From Selenomonas sp. (GTDB lineage Bacteria; Bacillota; Negativicutes; Selenomonadales; Selenomonadaceae): a DNA stretch of 41,546 bases. Every line of letters begins with the position of its first letter. Position 1 is the stretch's first letter. Made by a program: the position numbers and the translations under genes. The notes under the pieces are model-generated. The model was not told the DNA's origin. It worked only from the letters and a program-made list of their open reading frames with translations, and did no database searches. This document shows positions 41,463-41,546 of this stretch, one piece after another. The stretch is from NCBI GenBank assembly GCA_022773585.1, contig JALEZZ010000038.1, positions 1 through 41,546 of the forward strand, read 5' to 3'.

Positions 41463-41491
41463 TTGTCAAAAAAGAAGACATCCGCTAAGAT
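41463..41491 (+). promoter_or_regulatory. Promoter pointing out of the window
   Basis: TTGTCA, 17 nt, TAAGAT. It faces right, divergent from flagellin. AAAGGA and an ATG at 41542 follow, so a gene probably begins at the very end of the window, but only a few bases of it are present. Confidence 0.55.
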
Positions 41492-41546
41492 GTGGAAATG
41501 CATATCGACAATGTAAATCCACACAAAGGAATGTCCTCTCCATGGA

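Noticed and set aside
41329..41546. Insertion-sequence end or transposase start at the right edge
   Set aside because: Inverted stretches such as TTCAATC/GATTGAA and an ATG at 41542 are present, but too little sequence remains to support a mobile element.

Overview
The window is high-GC DNA with the gene content of an anaerobic, succinate/propionate-type fermenter of the Firmicutes, most likely a motile member of the Negativicutes (Selenomonas/Mitsuokella-like). The reasons are a Fe-S fumarase fused into an operon with a di-haem fumarate reductase/succinate dehydrogenase, lactate and dicarboxylate carriers, Firmicute-type flagellin, and very strong codon bias (Thr ACG, Pro CCG). That bias also leaves long meaningless open frames on the opposite strand. 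The genus is an inference; no rRNA or tRNA gene is visible.

Layout. Positions 296-5150: fumarase alpha/beta and sdhCAB on one strand from a clear promoter, closed by a strong terminator; this is the reductive (malate to succinate) branch. 5279-8538: a small His-tailed protein, a PAS-GGDEF-EAL protein, queF and a pyridoxamine kinase, all overlapping or touching. 8588-10936: a TatD-type radical SAM gene and a methyltransferase-like gene set among large palindromic repeats. 10946-16469: a TSUP permease, cstA, an MCP chemoreceptor that seems to have lost its first membrane helix, and an Rpn-type nuclease. 16716-18727: uxaC coupled to a YbjN-domain gene. 18699-22912: a PucR regulator divergent from gabT and a 4-hydroxybutyrate dehydrogenase, which together form a GABA-to-4-hydroxybutyrate module. 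23148-25886: alr, and a convergent DASS/SLC13 carboxylate carrier.

26146-32621 is the most notable region: a TSUP permease followed by jetA, jetB and jetC, the SMC-like (Wadjet/MksBEF-type) ATPase complex. No jetD nuclease gene is present; the region downstream is a convergent NlpC/P60 gene. A 196-bp palindromic repeat sits between jetA and jetB. 32654-37346 (minus strand) holds an NlpC/P60 peptidoglycan hydrolase behind a metal-sensing ArsR repressor, and the MurNAc operon murQ-murP-mupG. 37470-41328 (minus strand) holds the lactate permease and a 654-residue flagellin with a cysteine-containing variable domain.

Seven loci carry related palindromic intergenic repeats with CTCCCTC/GAGGGAG hairpin arms. 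Six of them lie just 3' of a gene; the seventh is cut by the window start. Several sigma-A-type promoters and rho-independent terminators could be read directly. All functional assignments come from reading the protein sequences and motifs; no database search was run.
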